Shown one piece after another: positions 24,184 to 33,038 of a DNA stretch of 64,000 bases (positions within the stretch are counted from its first letter, which is position 1; each line of letters opens with the position of its first letter). The position numbers were made by a program, and so were the translations under genes. The notes below the pieces were generated by a model. That model saw only the letters and a list, made by a program, of their open reading frames with translations, was not told where the DNA came from and searched no databases. The stretch spans positions 186,001 to 250,000 of the forward strand of contig NZ_QEYD01000001.1 of the NCBI RefSeq assembly GCF_003122215.1, read 5' to 3'. Source of the stretch: Pararhodobacter marinus. GTDB taxonomy: Bacteria; Pseudomonadota; Alphaproteobacteria; Rhodobacterales; Rhodobacteraceae.

Positions 24184-24200
24184 GAAACAGGGAGGGTTTC

Positions 24201-25376
24201 ATGAAACTGCTGTTGAGCGCAGCCTTCGTCGCGCTGGCCACCGCGCCCGCTTTGGCCGACGAAATCCGCATCGCGCATATCCACGATTCCACCGGCGCGC
24301 TGGAAGCCTATGCCGAGCAAAGCCAGATCGGCCTGATGATGGGCATCGAATACGCCACCGAGGGCACGATGCAGATCGAGGGCAACGATATCGTCGTCAC
24401 CGAATATGACAGCCAGCTGCGCCCCGATCTGGGCCGCGCGCTGCTGGCGCAGGCCTTCGGCGACGATGACGCGGCGATCGCCGTCGGCCCGACCTCGTCG
24501 GGCGTGGCTTTGGCGATGCTGCCGGTGGCCGAGGAATACGAACGCATCCTGCTGGTCGAGCCCGCCGTGGCCGATTCGATCACCGGATCGGACTGGAACC
24601 GCTACATCTTCCGCACCGGCCGCAACTCGTCGCAGGACGCCATCTCGAACGCCATCGCGCTGGGTCAGGAAGGCGTCGTGATCGCCACGCTGGCGCAGGA
24701 TTACGCCTTTGGCCGCGACGGCGTCGCCGCCTTCCGCGAAGCGCTCGAAGGCACGCCCGCCCAGCTCGTGCACGAAGAATACGTCCCCACCGACACCACC
24801 GACTTCACCGCCGCCGCCGAGCGCATCTTCAACGCGCTGCAAGAGCACGAGGGCGACCGCCGCCTCTTCGTGATCTGGGCCGGGGGCGGCAACCCGATGG
24901 GCCGGATCCAGGCGATGGACCCGTCGCGCTTCGGGATCCAGATGGCGACCGGCGGCAATATCCTGCCCGCGATGGCCGCCTATCGCGACTTCCCCGGCAT
25001 GGAAGGCGCGACCTATTACTATTACGAGATCCCGCAGAACCCGGTGAACCAGTGGTTCGTCGAACAGCATATGGAGCGCTACGGCACGCCGCCCGACTTC
25101 TTCACCGCCGGCGGCATGGCGGCGGGCATCGCGGTGGTGGAAGCGCTGCGCGCGACCGGCGGCTCGACCGATACCGAAGAGCTGATCGCCGCCATGGAAG
25201 GCATGCGTTTCGAGACGCCCAAGGGCGAGATGTGGTTCCGCCCCGAGGATCACCAGGCGATGCAGTCCATGTATCACTTCCGCATCCGCGTCGAAGACGA
25301 TGTCGACTGGGCGATCCCCGATCTGGTGCGGGAAATCACGCCCGACATGATGGACATCCCGATCCGCAACCAGTGA
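24201..25376 (+). CDS. livK: Branched-chain amino-acid-type ABC transporter substrate-binding protein
   Basis: 391 residues with a signal peptide (1-19, cut after ALA). The periplasmic type I binding fold has AIAVGPTSSGVALAM, FRTGRNSSQDAISNA and DYAFGRDGVAAF, all LivK-like landmarks. A GGGAGGG site precedes the ATG. It is the first gene of a five-gene transporter operon. The family includes binding proteins for aromatic acids, amides and urea as well as amino acids, so the ligand is uncertain. Copy 2 of the modular intergenic element separates it from livG, a common way to uncouple binding-protein abundance from the membrane parts. Confidence 0.9.
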   Translation: MKLLLSAAFVALATAPALADEIRIAHIHDSTGALEAYAEQSQIGLMMGIEYATEGTMQIEGNDIVVTEYDSQLRPDLGRALLAQAFGDDDAAIAVGPTSSGVALAMLPVAEEYERILLVEPAVADSITGSDWNRYIFRTGRNSSQDAISNAIALGQEGVVIATLAQDYAFGRDGVAAFREALEGTPAQLVHEEYVPTDTTDFTAAAERIFNALQEHEGDRRLFVIWAGGGNPMGRIQAMDPSRFGIQMATGGNILPAMAAYRDFPGMEGATYYYYEIPQNPVNQWFVEQHMERYGTPPDFFTAGGMAAGIAVVEALRATGGSTDTEELIAAMEGMRFETPKGEMWFRPEDHQAMQSMYHFRIRVEDDVDWAIPDLVREITPDMMDIPIRNQ

Positions 25377-25450
25377 CCGGACGGCGGTGGCGCCCCTGCC
25401 GCGCCGCCGCCCTTCCCCCCGGCATCCATCCCGCCGGGCGCTGCACCTTC

Positions 25451-25499
25451 ATCTTTGTTCCATAAGTATCCCGGGGGGTCCGGGGGGCTGGCCCCCCGG
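25451..25499. repeat. Modular intergenic element, copy 2
   Basis: The box CTTTGTTCC, then variable bases and AGTATCCCGGGG, is followed directly by the strong hairpin CCGGGGGG-CTGG-CCCCCCGG (25480-25499). The small first hairpin of the other copies is missing. It lies between livK and livG within one operon and may allow partial termination or protect the livK message from 3' decay. Confidence 0.7.
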
Positions 25500-25529
25500 T
25501 CCGTCCCCGCCACCGGGAGCGACATCGCC

Positions 25530-26294
25530 ATGCCTTCCCCCTCGCTCGTGACCCGCGACCTGACGGTCCGCTTCGGCGGCCATGTCGCGGTGGACCAGGT
25601 AAGCTGCGCCTTTACCCCCGGCGAACTGACCGCCATCGTCGGGCCCAACGGCGCCGGCAAGACCACCTATTTCAACCTGATCTCGGGCCAGATCCGCGCC
25701 ACCTCGGGCCGCGTCGAGCTGATGGGCCGCGACATCACCCGCCTGCCCGTCGCCGCCCGGACCGAGGCCGGGCTCGGCCGCGCCTTCCAGCTGACCAACC
25801 TGTTCCCGCGCCTGACCGTTCTGGAAAATGTCCGCCTTGTCGTGCAGGCGCGCGAGCGGCGCGGGTTCAACCTGTGGACCATGGCGATGGGACACCGCGA
25901 CCTGATCGCCGAAGCCCAGGCGGTGCTGGAGCGCGTGCGGCTGACCCACCTCGCCGACCAGACCGTCAGCGCGCTCAGCCATGGCGACCAGCGCAAGCTG
26001 GAAGTCGCGGCAATGATCGCCCTGAAACCCCGCGTCTTCATGTTCGACGAACCGACCGCCGGCATGTCGGTCGAGGAAGCGCCGGTGATCCTGGACCTGA
26101 TCGCGATGATCAAATCCGATCCCGAGGCGACCGTCCTTCTGGTCGAGCACAAGATGGACGTGATCCGCTCGCTCGCCGACCGGATCATCGTCTTGCACAA
26201 CGGCGCGCTGGTGGCGGATGGCAAACCGGCCGAGGTGATGGCCTCGGACGTGGTGCAGGAGGCCTATCTGGGCAAGGAACTGAGCGATGTCTGA
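25530..26294 (+). CDS. livG: Branched-chain-type ABC transporter ATP-binding protein LivG
   Basis: 254 residues. Walker A is GPNGAGKTT (38-46) and Walker B MFDEPTAGMS. The ABC signature is unusual, SALSHGDQRKLEVA, as is common in LivG proteins. The start at 25530 follows GGGAG. It overlaps livF by eight bases. It energises uptake by the LivHM permease together with LivF. Confidence 0.92.
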   Translation: MPSPSLVTRDLTVRFGGHVAVDQVSCAFTPGELTAIVGPNGAGKTTYFNLISGQIRATSGRVELMGRDITRLPVAARTEAGLGRAFQLTNLFPRLTVLENVRLVVQARERRGFNLWTMAMGHRDLIAEAQAVLERVRLTHLADQTVSALSHGDQRKLEVAAMIALKPRVFMFDEPTAGMSVEEAPVILDLIAMIKSDPEATVLLVEHKMDVIRSLADRIIVLHNGALVADGKPAEVMASDVVQEAYLGKELSDV

Positions 26295-27009
26295 CCCGAT
26301 CCTGCAGCTGAAGGGCGTCAAGACCGACATCGCCCAGTACCACATCCTGCACGGCGTCAGTTTCGACGTGCCGCGCGGCGGTGTCACCATGCTGCTGGGC
26401 CGCAACGGCGCGGGCAAGACCACCACGCTGCGCACGATCATGGGCCTGTGGAAGCCCCATGCGGGCGAGATCCTGCTGGACGGCGCGCCGATCAACGGGC
26501 TGAATCCCGCGCAGATCGCCCGGCGCGGGATCGGTTTCGTCCCCGAAGACATGGGCATCTTCTCGGACCTGTCGGTCGAAGAGAATATCCGCCTCGCCGC
26601 CCTGTCCGGCCAGCCGGTCGCCGAACGGCTCGACTGGATCTTCGGTGCCTTTCCCGCGCTCAGGACCTTCTGGAAATCGCCCGCCGGCACGCTGTCGGGC
26701 GGTCAGAAACAGATGCTGTCCGTGGCCCGCGCCGTGGTCGAGGACCGCGAGCTGTACCTGATCGACGAACCGTCCAAGGGCCTTGCCCCCGCCATCGTCG
26801 CCACGCTGGCCCGCGCGCTCAAGGATCTGAAGAACCGCGGCGCCACCATCCTCATGGTCGAGCAGAATTTCTCGCTCGCCCGCGCGCTTGGCGATCATGT
26901 CGCGGTGATGGATGACGGCCGCATTGTCTGGACCGGCGCGATGGCTGCATTGTCCGCCGATACCGCCCTGCAGGAACGCCTGATGGGCCTGAAGATGGAG
27001 CATTCATGA
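26287..27009 (+). CDS. livF: Branched-chain-type ABC transporter ATP-binding protein LivF
   Basis: 240 residues, second ATPase of the importer. It has Walker A GRNGAGKTT, signature LSGGQKQML and the LivF-typical IDEPSKGLAPAIV at Walker B. The start lies eight bases inside livG, and the stop overlaps livH by four bases, so the permease parts are made in coupled fashion. Confidence 0.93.
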   Translation: MSDPILQLKGVKTDIAQYHILHGVSFDVPRGGVTMLLGRNGAGKTTTLRTIMGLWKPHAGEILLDGAPINGLNPAQIARRGIGFVPEDMGIFSDLSVEENIRLAALSGQPVAERLDWIFGAFPALRTFWKSPAGTLSGGQKQMLSVARAVVEDRELYLIDEPSKGLAPAIVATLARALKDLKNRGATILMVEQNFSLARALGDHVAVMDDGRIVWTGAMAALSADTALQERLMGLKMEHS

Positions 27010-28040
27010 GCGACTCCGCCCCCGGCCACGCGCCCAAGATGGCGAGCCTGTCGCTGTCTGACCGGCTGAAACCCTGGCTGCCGCTGCTGCTGGTTCCTGT
27101 CCTGATCGTGCTGGGCTTCTTCGCCATAGGCAACCCGTCCTCCTGGCTGACGCTGACCGTGTCGGGGCTGGCCATGGGCATGATGATCTTCGTCATCGCC
27201 TCGGGCATGACGCTGGTCTTCGGCCTGATGGACGTGATCAATTTCGGCCACGGCGCCTTTATTTCCTTCGGCGCCTTCGTCGGCACCTCGGTGCTGCTGG
27301 CGCTTGGCACGATGACCGGCGTGCCCTCGCTGATGCTGAACCTGCTGGCCGTCGCCGCCGCGGTGCTGGCCGCGATGATCGTCACCGGCGTGATGGGCCT
27401 CGCCTTCGAGCGGGTGATCGTGCGCCCGGTCTATGGCAGCCACCTGAAACAGATCCTTGTCACGATGGGCGGGCTGATCGTCGCCGAACAGCTGATCTAC
27501 GTCATCTGGGGCGGGCACGAGATCGTCATCGCCCGGCCCGAAACGCTGAAGGGCGCGATCACCTTCGCCGGCGCCGCGCTCGAGAAATACCGCCTGCTGG
27601 CGGTCGGCGTGGGGCTCGTCGTGTTCCTGGCCCTGCGCGCGGTGATGCGGCGCACCAAGATCGGCCTCATCGTCCGCGCGGGTGTCGAGAATCCCGAAAT
27701 GGTGCAGGCGCTGGGCTACAACATCACCCGCGTCTTCATCGGCGTGTTCATCGCCGGGTCCGCGCTGGCAGGGCTGGGGGGCGTGATGTGGGCGCTCTAT
27801 CAGGAGATCATCACCGCCCATATGGGCAACGAGATCATGATCCTCGTGTTCATCGTGGTGATCATCGGCGGGCTGGGCTCGGTCGAGGGCTGTTTCATCG
27901 GCGCGCTGACCGTGGGGCTGGTGCAGAACTACGCCGCCTTCCTCGAACCCAAGCTGGCGCTGATCTCGAATATCGCGCTGATGGTGGCGATCCTGATGTG
28001 GCGTCCCATGGGGATGGTCCCCGTCATCAAGGCGAAATGA
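27006..28040 (+). CDS. livH: Branched-chain-type ABC transporter permease LivH
   Basis: 344 residues with about eight to nine membrane segments. It carries the LivH signature GMTLVFGLMDVINFGHGAF and a C-terminal GGLGSVEGCFIGALTVG loop that contacts the ATPase. A cytosolic N-terminal extension of about 25 polar residues is longer than usual. It forms the permease with LivM, encoded 15 bases downstream. Confidence 0.93.
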   Translation: MSDSAPGHAPKMASLSLSDRLKPWLPLLLVPVLIVLGFFAIGNPSSWLTLTVSGLAMGMMIFVIASGMTLVFGLMDVINFGHGAFISFGAFVGTSVLLALGTMTGVPSLMLNLLAVAAAVLAAMIVTGVMGLAFERVIVRPVYGSHLKQILVTMGGLIVAEQLIYVIWGGHEIVIARPETLKGAITFAGAALEKYRLLAVGVGLVVFLALRAVMRRTKIGLIVRAGVENPEMVQALGYNITRVFIGVFIAGSALAGLGGVMWALYQEIITAHMGNEIMILVFIVVIIGGLGSVEGCFIGALTVGLVQNYAAFLEPKLALISNIALMVAILMWRPMGMVPVIKAK

Positions 28041-28055
28041 GCAGGACAGACTGAC

Positions 28056-29105
28056 ATGAACCGTCTCCTTTCCGGCGATTCCCCGAAAAGCATCGTGCTG
28101 TCGGTGCTCTTGGTCGCGATCCTGATCGCGCTGGCCTTCGCCCCCTTCCTGTTTCCCGGCTCGCGCTCGCTGGAAACCGCCGCCCGGATCTGCATCTTCA
28201 TCGTGCTGGTGGCGAGCTACGACCTGCTTCTGGGCTATGGCGGCATCGTCAGCTTCGCGCATACGATGTTCTTCGGCATCGGCGCCTATGGCGTCGCCAT
28301 CACCATCGACCGGCTGGGCACGGGCTATGGCGCGCTCACGCTGGGCGCGCTGATCGGGCTGGCGGTGTCGGGCGTGATCGCGCTGTTGATCGCGCTTCTG
28401 TCGCTCAGGGTGCGGGCGATCTTCTTCGCCATGATAACGCTCGCCATCGCCTCGGCCGTGGCCGTGCTGGTCAGCCAGCTCTCGGGTTTCACCGGCGGCG
28501 AGGACGGAATGAATATCCGCATCCCGCGCGAACTCACCCCCGCCAACCGGCTGGGCGAGGTGATGGGGACCCGCATCACCGGCAAGACGCTGAACTATTA
28601 CCTCGTCTTCGGCGGCAGCCTGCTCCTGTTCCTTCTGATGCTGCGGATCGTCAATTCGCCCTTCGGTCGCGTCCTGCAGGCGATCCGCGAAAACGCCTTC
28701 CGCGCCGAGGCGATCGGTTACCGCGTCGTCTATTACCGCGCTCTGGCCACCTGCCTCAGCGCGATGGTCGCGGCGCTGGCAGGCTCGCTCTTCGCCATAT
28801 GGCTGCGCTATGTCGGCCCCGCCACCACGCTGGGCATGGAGATCATGCTCGACATCCTGCTGATGGTGGTGATCGGCGGCATGGGCACGATGTACGGCGC
28901 GGTGGTCGGCACGGCGATCTTCGTGCTGGCACAGAACTACCTCAAGGAACTGATGGGCGGCCTGTCCGAAGCCACTGCATCCGTGCCCGTCCTGCCCGAG
29001 CTTCTCAGCCCCGACCGCTGGCTTCTGTGGCTGGGCGTGTTGTTCATCCTGTCGGTCTATTTCTTCCCCACCGGCATCGTCGGCAGGCTCCGGGGCACCC
29101 GGTGA
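28056..29105 (+). CDS. livM: Branched-chain-type ABC transporter permease LivM
   Basis: 349 residues, mostly hydrophobic. The LivM motif YDLLLGYGGIVSFAHTMFFGIGAY lies near residues 50-73, and the ATPase-contact loop GGMGTMYGAVVGTAIFV near 272-288. Its TGA stop overlaps the GTG start of an alpha/beta hydrolase gene, tying that enzyme to the transporter. Confidence 0.92.
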   Translation: MNRLLSGDSPKSIVLSVLLVAILIALAFAPFLFPGSRSLETAARICIFIVLVASYDLLLGYGGIVSFAHTMFFGIGAYGVAITIDRLGTGYGALTLGALIGLAVSGVIALLIALLSLRVRAIFFAMITLAIASAVAVLVSQLSGFTGGEDGMNIRIPRELTPANRLGEVMGTRITGKTLNYYLVFGGSLLLFLLMLRIVNSPFGRVLQAIRENAFRAEAIGYRVVYYRALATCLSAMVAALAGSLFAIWLRYVGPATTLGMEIMLDILLMVVIGGMGTMYGAVVGTAIFVLAQNYLKELMGGLSEATASVPVLPELLSPDRWLLWLGVLFILSVYFFPTGIVGRLRGTR

Positions 29106-29881
29106 CCATCGCGTTGCACCGCTGGGGCACGGACCGGACCGGCGCCCCGGTGATCCTGCTGCATGGCTGGACGATGAGCGGCGATATCTGGGCCCCGCTC
29201 GCGCAGGCCCTGCCCGCGCCCTGCCTCGCGCCAGACCTGCCCGGCCACGGCGCAAGCACCGCCTATCCGGCGACCGTAGAAGGCGGCGTCGCGCAGCTCG
29301 GCGACCTGATCGCCGCGAACGGGCTGCGCGACGCCACGCTGGTCGGCTGGTCGCTGGGCGCGCTGATCGGCTGGCACTACCTCGACCGGGGCGGCCCGGG
29401 CATCGCGCGCATGGTTTCGGTCGACATGTCGCCCTGCCCCCTGCCCGCGCCCGGCTGGAACTTCCCGATGCGCAACCAGAGCGCCGGGAAAGCCGCGCGT
29501 GCCGCCGCGCGGTTCGAACAGGACTGGCCGCGCGCCGCCCGCGCCATCGCCCAGACGATGTTCGCCCGGCCGCAGGGCTGCACCGCCATGTCCGCCGGCC
29601 GGGCCGAGGCGCGTATCCGCGCCCGCGACCCCGCCACGATGGCGCGGTTCTGGACCTCGCTCACGCGGACCGACCTGCGCGACGCGATCACCCGGCTGCC
29701 CGTGCCGCTGCTCGCGCTGCACGGCGCGAAAAGCCGCGTCTATGCCCCCGCCACCGGCGACTGGCTTGCCTGCACCGCCCCCGATGGCCGGAACCGGACC
29801 CTCGCCGATTGCGGCCATGCGCCGGTCCTCGAAACCCCCGGGGCCACCGCCGGGATCATCGCCGAATTCATCCGCGCCTGA
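29102..29881 (+). CDS. Alpha/beta hydrolase coupled to the liv transporter
   Basis: 259 residues from a GTG that overlaps the livM stop by four bases. It has the oxyanion segment ILLHGWTMSG, nucleophile Ser84 in GWSLG, and a C-terminal DCGHAPVLE with the likely catalytic histidine. The acid residue expected in the LALHGAKSRVY segment is absent: serine and arginine stand where aspartate is usual, as seen in some BioH-like or decarboxylating relatives. Coupling to the importer suggests that it hydrolyses the imported ester, lactone or amide. The substrate is unknown. Confidence 0.8.
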   Translation: MTIALHRWGTDRTGAPVILLHGWTMSGDIWAPLAQALPAPCLAPDLPGHGASTAYPATVEGGVAQLGDLIAANGLRDATLVGWSLGALIGWHYLDRGGPGIARMVSVDMSPCPLPAPGWNFPMRNQSAGKAARAAARFEQDWPRAARAIAQTMFARPQGCTAMSAGRAEARIRARDPATMARFWTSLTRTDLRDAITRLPVPLLALHGAKSRVYAPATGDWLACTAPDGRNRTLADCGHAPVLETPGATAGIIAEFIRA

Positions 29882-29887
29882 TCGCGC

Positions 29888-29956
29888 ATCTTTGTTCCGC
29901 AAGTATCCTCGGGGTGAATTTGCCGTCAGGCAAAGAGGGGGCAGACAGCCCCCTTC
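29888..29956. repeat. Modular intergenic element, copy 3
   Basis: The box CTTTGTTCC-N4-AGTATCC is followed by hairpin 1 TTTGCC-GTCA-GGCAAA (29919-29934) and hairpin 2 GGGGGC-AGACA-GCCCCC (29937-29953) plus TT. Hairpin 1 has a different sequence from copy 1 but the same fold. It lies between convergent genes and could terminate both. Confidence 0.72.
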
Positions 29957-29960
29957 GCCC

Positions 29961-31097
29961 TCAACCGCGCAGCACCGGCGCCGGATCGGCAGAGGGCTCC
30001 GCCGCCAGCTCCTCGAAATCGAAATTGTCGAGACGCTTGGCCCGCCGCCCCGCCTTCTCGGCAGAAATCCGGATCTCGGCCACATCGCGCGCCGCCTGTC
30101 CGAAATGCCGGTCCAGGTTCTCCACCCGCGTGCCCAGCCGGTCGATATCGGCGCACAAGGCCGACAATTCCCCCCGGATCGCCCCCGCCTGTTCGCGCAT
30201 CCTTGCGTCTTTCAGCACCGCGCGCATCGTGTTCAGCGTGGCCATGCAGGTGGTGGGCGACACGGTCCAGACCTTCAGCGCGAAACCCTCGCGCACCAGG
30301 TCGGGGAAGTTGGCGTGCAGCTCGGCATAGACCGCCTCCGAGGGCAGGAACATCAGCGCGCCTTCGGCCGTTTCGCCTTCCAGGATGTATTTCTCGGCAA
30401 TCGCGCGCATGTGGTGGCGCATGGCCGCGCGCATCTGGCGTTGCGCCTCGGCCTTTTCGCCCTCGTTCGTGGCGGCGCGCAGGGCCTCGTAGGGTTCGAG
30501 CGGGAATTTCGCGTCGATGGCGATCGGGCCGGGCGGCTTGGGCAGGTGCACAAGGCAATCGGCGCGCTTGCCGTTCGACAGGGTCGCCTGCATCGTGAAC
30601 GCGTCCGAAGGCAGCGCGCGGGCGACGATATCGTGCAGCTGGATCTCGCCGAAGGCGCCGCGGGTCTGCTTGTTGGACAGGATGTCCTGCAAGGACAGCA
30701 CATCGCCCGACAGTTTCTCGATATTCGCCTGCGCCTTGTCGATGGCCTCGAGCCGCGCGTGCAGATCGCCAAGGCTGCGCGCCGTCCGCACCGACGAGCC
30801 TTCCAGCGCGTCGCCCATCAGGTCGGCCACATCGGCCAGACGCTGCTCCATCAGCTGCATCATCTGCGCCTGCGCCTTGGCCTGCGCATCCGAGACATGG
30901 TGCAGCCCGCCCGCCAGATGCTGCTGGCCATCGGACAGCGCCTGCACGCGCTGGCCCAGCTGGCTCATCTGCCATTGCAGCGGGGCGGCGACGCGGGCGG
31001 CTTTCAGCGTGGTGAACAGCACGATCAGCAGCAAAAGCGCGATCACCCCGGCGGCAAGCGCGCCCAGCACCAGAGGGTCGGACAGGTTCAGGATCAT
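29961..31097 (-). CDS. rmuC: DNA recombination protein RmuC homologue
   Basis: 378 residues. An N-terminal membrane segment (about 8-28) is followed by a long coiled-coil region and then the RmuC core. The core includes [19 protein letters not shown], the nuclease-fold segment [16 protein letters not shown], and [11 protein letters not shown]. The gene starts at an ATG overlapping the mutL stop by four bases, so it follows mutL in one transcript. Family members limit inversions at short repeats in E. coli. It contains the putative PD-(D/E)XK-like core, so nuclease activity is expected by family. Confidence 0.9.
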   Translation of the reverse strand: MILNLSDPLVLGALAAGVIALLLLIVLFTTLKAARVAAPLQWQMSQLGQRVQALSDGQQHLAGGLHHVSDAQAKAQAQMMQLMEQRLADVADLMGDALEGSSVRTARSLGDLHARLEAIDKAQANIEKLSGDVLSLQDILSNKQTRGAFGEIQLHDIVARALPSDAFTMQATLSNGKRADCLVHLPKPPGPIAIDAKFPLEPYEALRAATNEGEKAEAQRQMRAAMRHHMRAIAEKYILEGETAEGALMFLPSEAVYAELHANFPDLVREGFALKVWTVSPTTCMATLNTMRAVLKDARMREQAGAIRGELSALCADIDRLGTRVENLDRHFGQAARDVAEIRISAEKAGRRAKRLDNFDFEELAAEPSADPAPVLRG

Positions 31098-32989
31098 CGG
31101 CGACCGAACAGCTTCTCGATATCCGAGAGTTTCAGCTCGACATAGGTGGGCCGCCCATGGTTGCACTGCCCCGAGAGCGGCGTCGCCTCCATCTCGCGCA
31201 GAAGCGCGTTCATCTCTTCGGCGCGCATCTGCCGGCCCGAGCGGATCGAGCCATGACAGGCCATGCGCGACAGCACCGCGTCGATCCGCGCCCCCAGCGC
31301 CTGCGACTGGCCCAGATCGGCCAGCTCGTCCAGGATATCCAGAACCAGCCCGCGCGCGTCGCAATTGCCCAGCGCGGCGGGCGTTTCGCGCACGGCGATG
31401 GCGTCACCACCGAAGGGTTCCAGCACCAGACCCAGCGTTGCCAGGGTTTCGGCGTGGTCCAGAAGCCGCTGCGCATCCGACGGCGACAGCGACACGATCT
31501 CGGGGATCAGGAGCGCCTGCGCCTTGACGCCATGGGCGTCTTTCTGGGCCTTCAGCCGCTCATAGACCAGCCGCTCATGCGCCGCGTGCTGATCGACGAT
31601 CACCAGCCCGTCGCGGGTCTGGGCGATGATGTAATTCTCGTGCAACTGCGCGCGGGCCGCGCCCAGCGGCGTATCGGTCGGCCCGTGCGCGGGCTCGATC
31701 CGGGCCGAGGTGGCGCCGTCGCTATCCCAGCCCGACGCGGCAGCGGGCTGCCAGGACGCCGGGGCCTCGTCCAGAATCGGATCCACCGGCGCCTGCGCGG
31801 CATAGCTGTCGCGCAGCGCGCCCGTCGAGGGACGGCTGGCGAAATCCATCTGGTAGATGCGCGGCGCCGGGTTGCCCCCGGTGCTTTCGGGGCGGAAGGC
31901 GCCCAGCGTCTCGGTCGCCACCGTGCCCGAGGCCCGATGCCCGGCCGCCGCCAGGGCGTGACGCAGTCCGCTGACGACCAGCCCGCGCACGATGCCCGAA
32001 TCGCGAAACCGCACTTCGGCCTTGGCGGGGTGGACGTTGACGTCGACATGATGCGGGTCGCAATCGATGAACAGCACCGCCGCCGGGTGCCGGTCGCGCG
32101 ACAGCACGTCCATATAGGCCGCGCGCAAGGCGCCGATCAGCAGCTTGTCGCGCACCGGGCGGCCGTTGACGAACAGGTGCTGCGCCACGGTCGATCCGCG
32201 CGAGAAAGTCGGCAGCGCGGCAAAGCCCGACAGGCGCACGCCGTCGCGCTCGGTTTCGATCCTCAGCGCGTTCTCGGTGAAGTCGCGCCCCATCAGTCGC
32301 GTCAGCCGCGCGCCCAGCGCGTCGAACAATTCTCCCTGTTCGGCATCCACGCGCAGGATCTCGCGCCCGCCATCCACATCGTACAGCGTGAAACCCACAA
32401 ACGGCTCGGCCATGGCCAGCTTGCGCATCACCTCGGCGATGGCCTGCGATTCGGCGCGGTCGGTGCGCAGGAATTTCAGCCGCGCGGGCGTGGCGAAGAA
32501 CAGATCGCGCAATTCGACCTGCGTGCCCCGGTTCAGCGCCGAGGGGCGCACCGGCCCGATGGCGCCGCCATTCACCGTGATCTCGGCGCCGTCATGCCCT
32601 TCGGCGCGGCTGGCGATCTTCAGCCGCCCGACCGCGCCGAGCGAGGGCAACGCCTCGCCGCGGAAGCCGAAGGTATGGATGTTCAGAAGGTCGCTGCCAT
32701 CGATCTTCGAGGTCGCGTGACGGCTCAGCGCCAGCGGCAGGTCCTCGGGCGTCATGCCGTGCCCGTCATCGGTGACGCGGATCAGCGTCTTGCCCCCGGC
32801 CGAGTAATCGACCCGGATCCGGACCGCCCCGGCATCGAGCGCGTTTTCCACCAGCTCCTTCACCGCCGAGGCCGGGCGCTCGACCACCTCGCCCGCCGCG
32901 ATGCGATTCGCGGCGCTGTCGTCGAGTTGACGAATGATCGGAAGGGTTTGGCTTATATTGGGGCGGGCTGCGTACATGCTACTAGGCAT
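31094..32989 (-). CDS. mutL: DNA mismatch repair protein MutL
   Basis: 631 residues. The N-terminal GHKL ATPase has [17 protein letters not shown], and HATSKI followed by [12 protein letters not shown]. The C-terminal dimerisation domain keeps the endonuclease motif DQHA-x2-E-x4-E ([12 protein letters not shown]) and the ACHGSIRSG and CNHGRPT segments. This is therefore a nicking-type MutL, as usual where MutH is absent. Two ATGs (32989 and 32977) are possible. Both lie in a perfect palindrome, and neither has a clear ribosome site. Confidence 0.95.
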   Translation of the reverse strand: MPSSMYAARPNISQTLPIIRQLDDSAANRIAAGEVVERPASAVKELVENALDAGAVRIRVDYSAGGKTLIRVTDDGHGMTPEDLPLALSRHATSKIDGSDLLNIHTFGFRGEALPSLGAVGRLKIASRAEGHDGAEITVNGGAIGPVRPSALNRGTQVELRDLFFATPARLKFLRTDRAESQAIAEVMRKLAMAEPFVGFTLYDVDGGREILRVDAEQGELFDALGARLTRLMGRDFTENALRIETERDGVRLSGFAALPTFSRGSTVAQHLFVNGRPVRDKLLIGALRAAYMDVLSRDRHPAAVLFIDCDPHHVDVNVHPAKAEVRFRDSGIVRGLVVSGLRHALAAAGHRASGTVATETLGAFRPESTGGNPAPRIYQMDFASRPSTGALRDSYAAQAPVDPILDEAPASWQPAAASGWDSDGATSARIEPAHGPTDTPLGAARAQLHENYIIAQTRDGLVIVDQHAAHERLVYERLKAQKDAHGVKAQALLIPEIVSLSPSDAQRLLDHAETLATLGLVLEPFGGDAIAVRETPAALGNCDARGLVLDILDELADLGQSQALGARIDAVLSRMACHGSIRSGRQMRAEEMNALLREMEATPLSGQCNHGRPTYVELKLSDIEKLFGRR

Positions 32990-32995
32990 AGCATG
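32975..32995. promoter_or_regulatory. Palindrome over the mutL start codons
   Basis: CATGCTA-N7-TAGCATG, perfect seven-base arms covering both candidate mutL start codons. It could be an operator or an mRNA hairpin limiting initiation; function is not established. Confidence 0.35.
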
Positions 32996-33038
32996 TCAGC
33001 CCGCCCCGGAAAAGCATCCGCGTAGCGGCGCGCCCGGG

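Noticed and set aside
26895-29255. A 786-codon open frame on the minus strand
   Set aside because: Antisense to livF, livH and livM; His/Asp/Gln-rich shadow of membrane protein codons.
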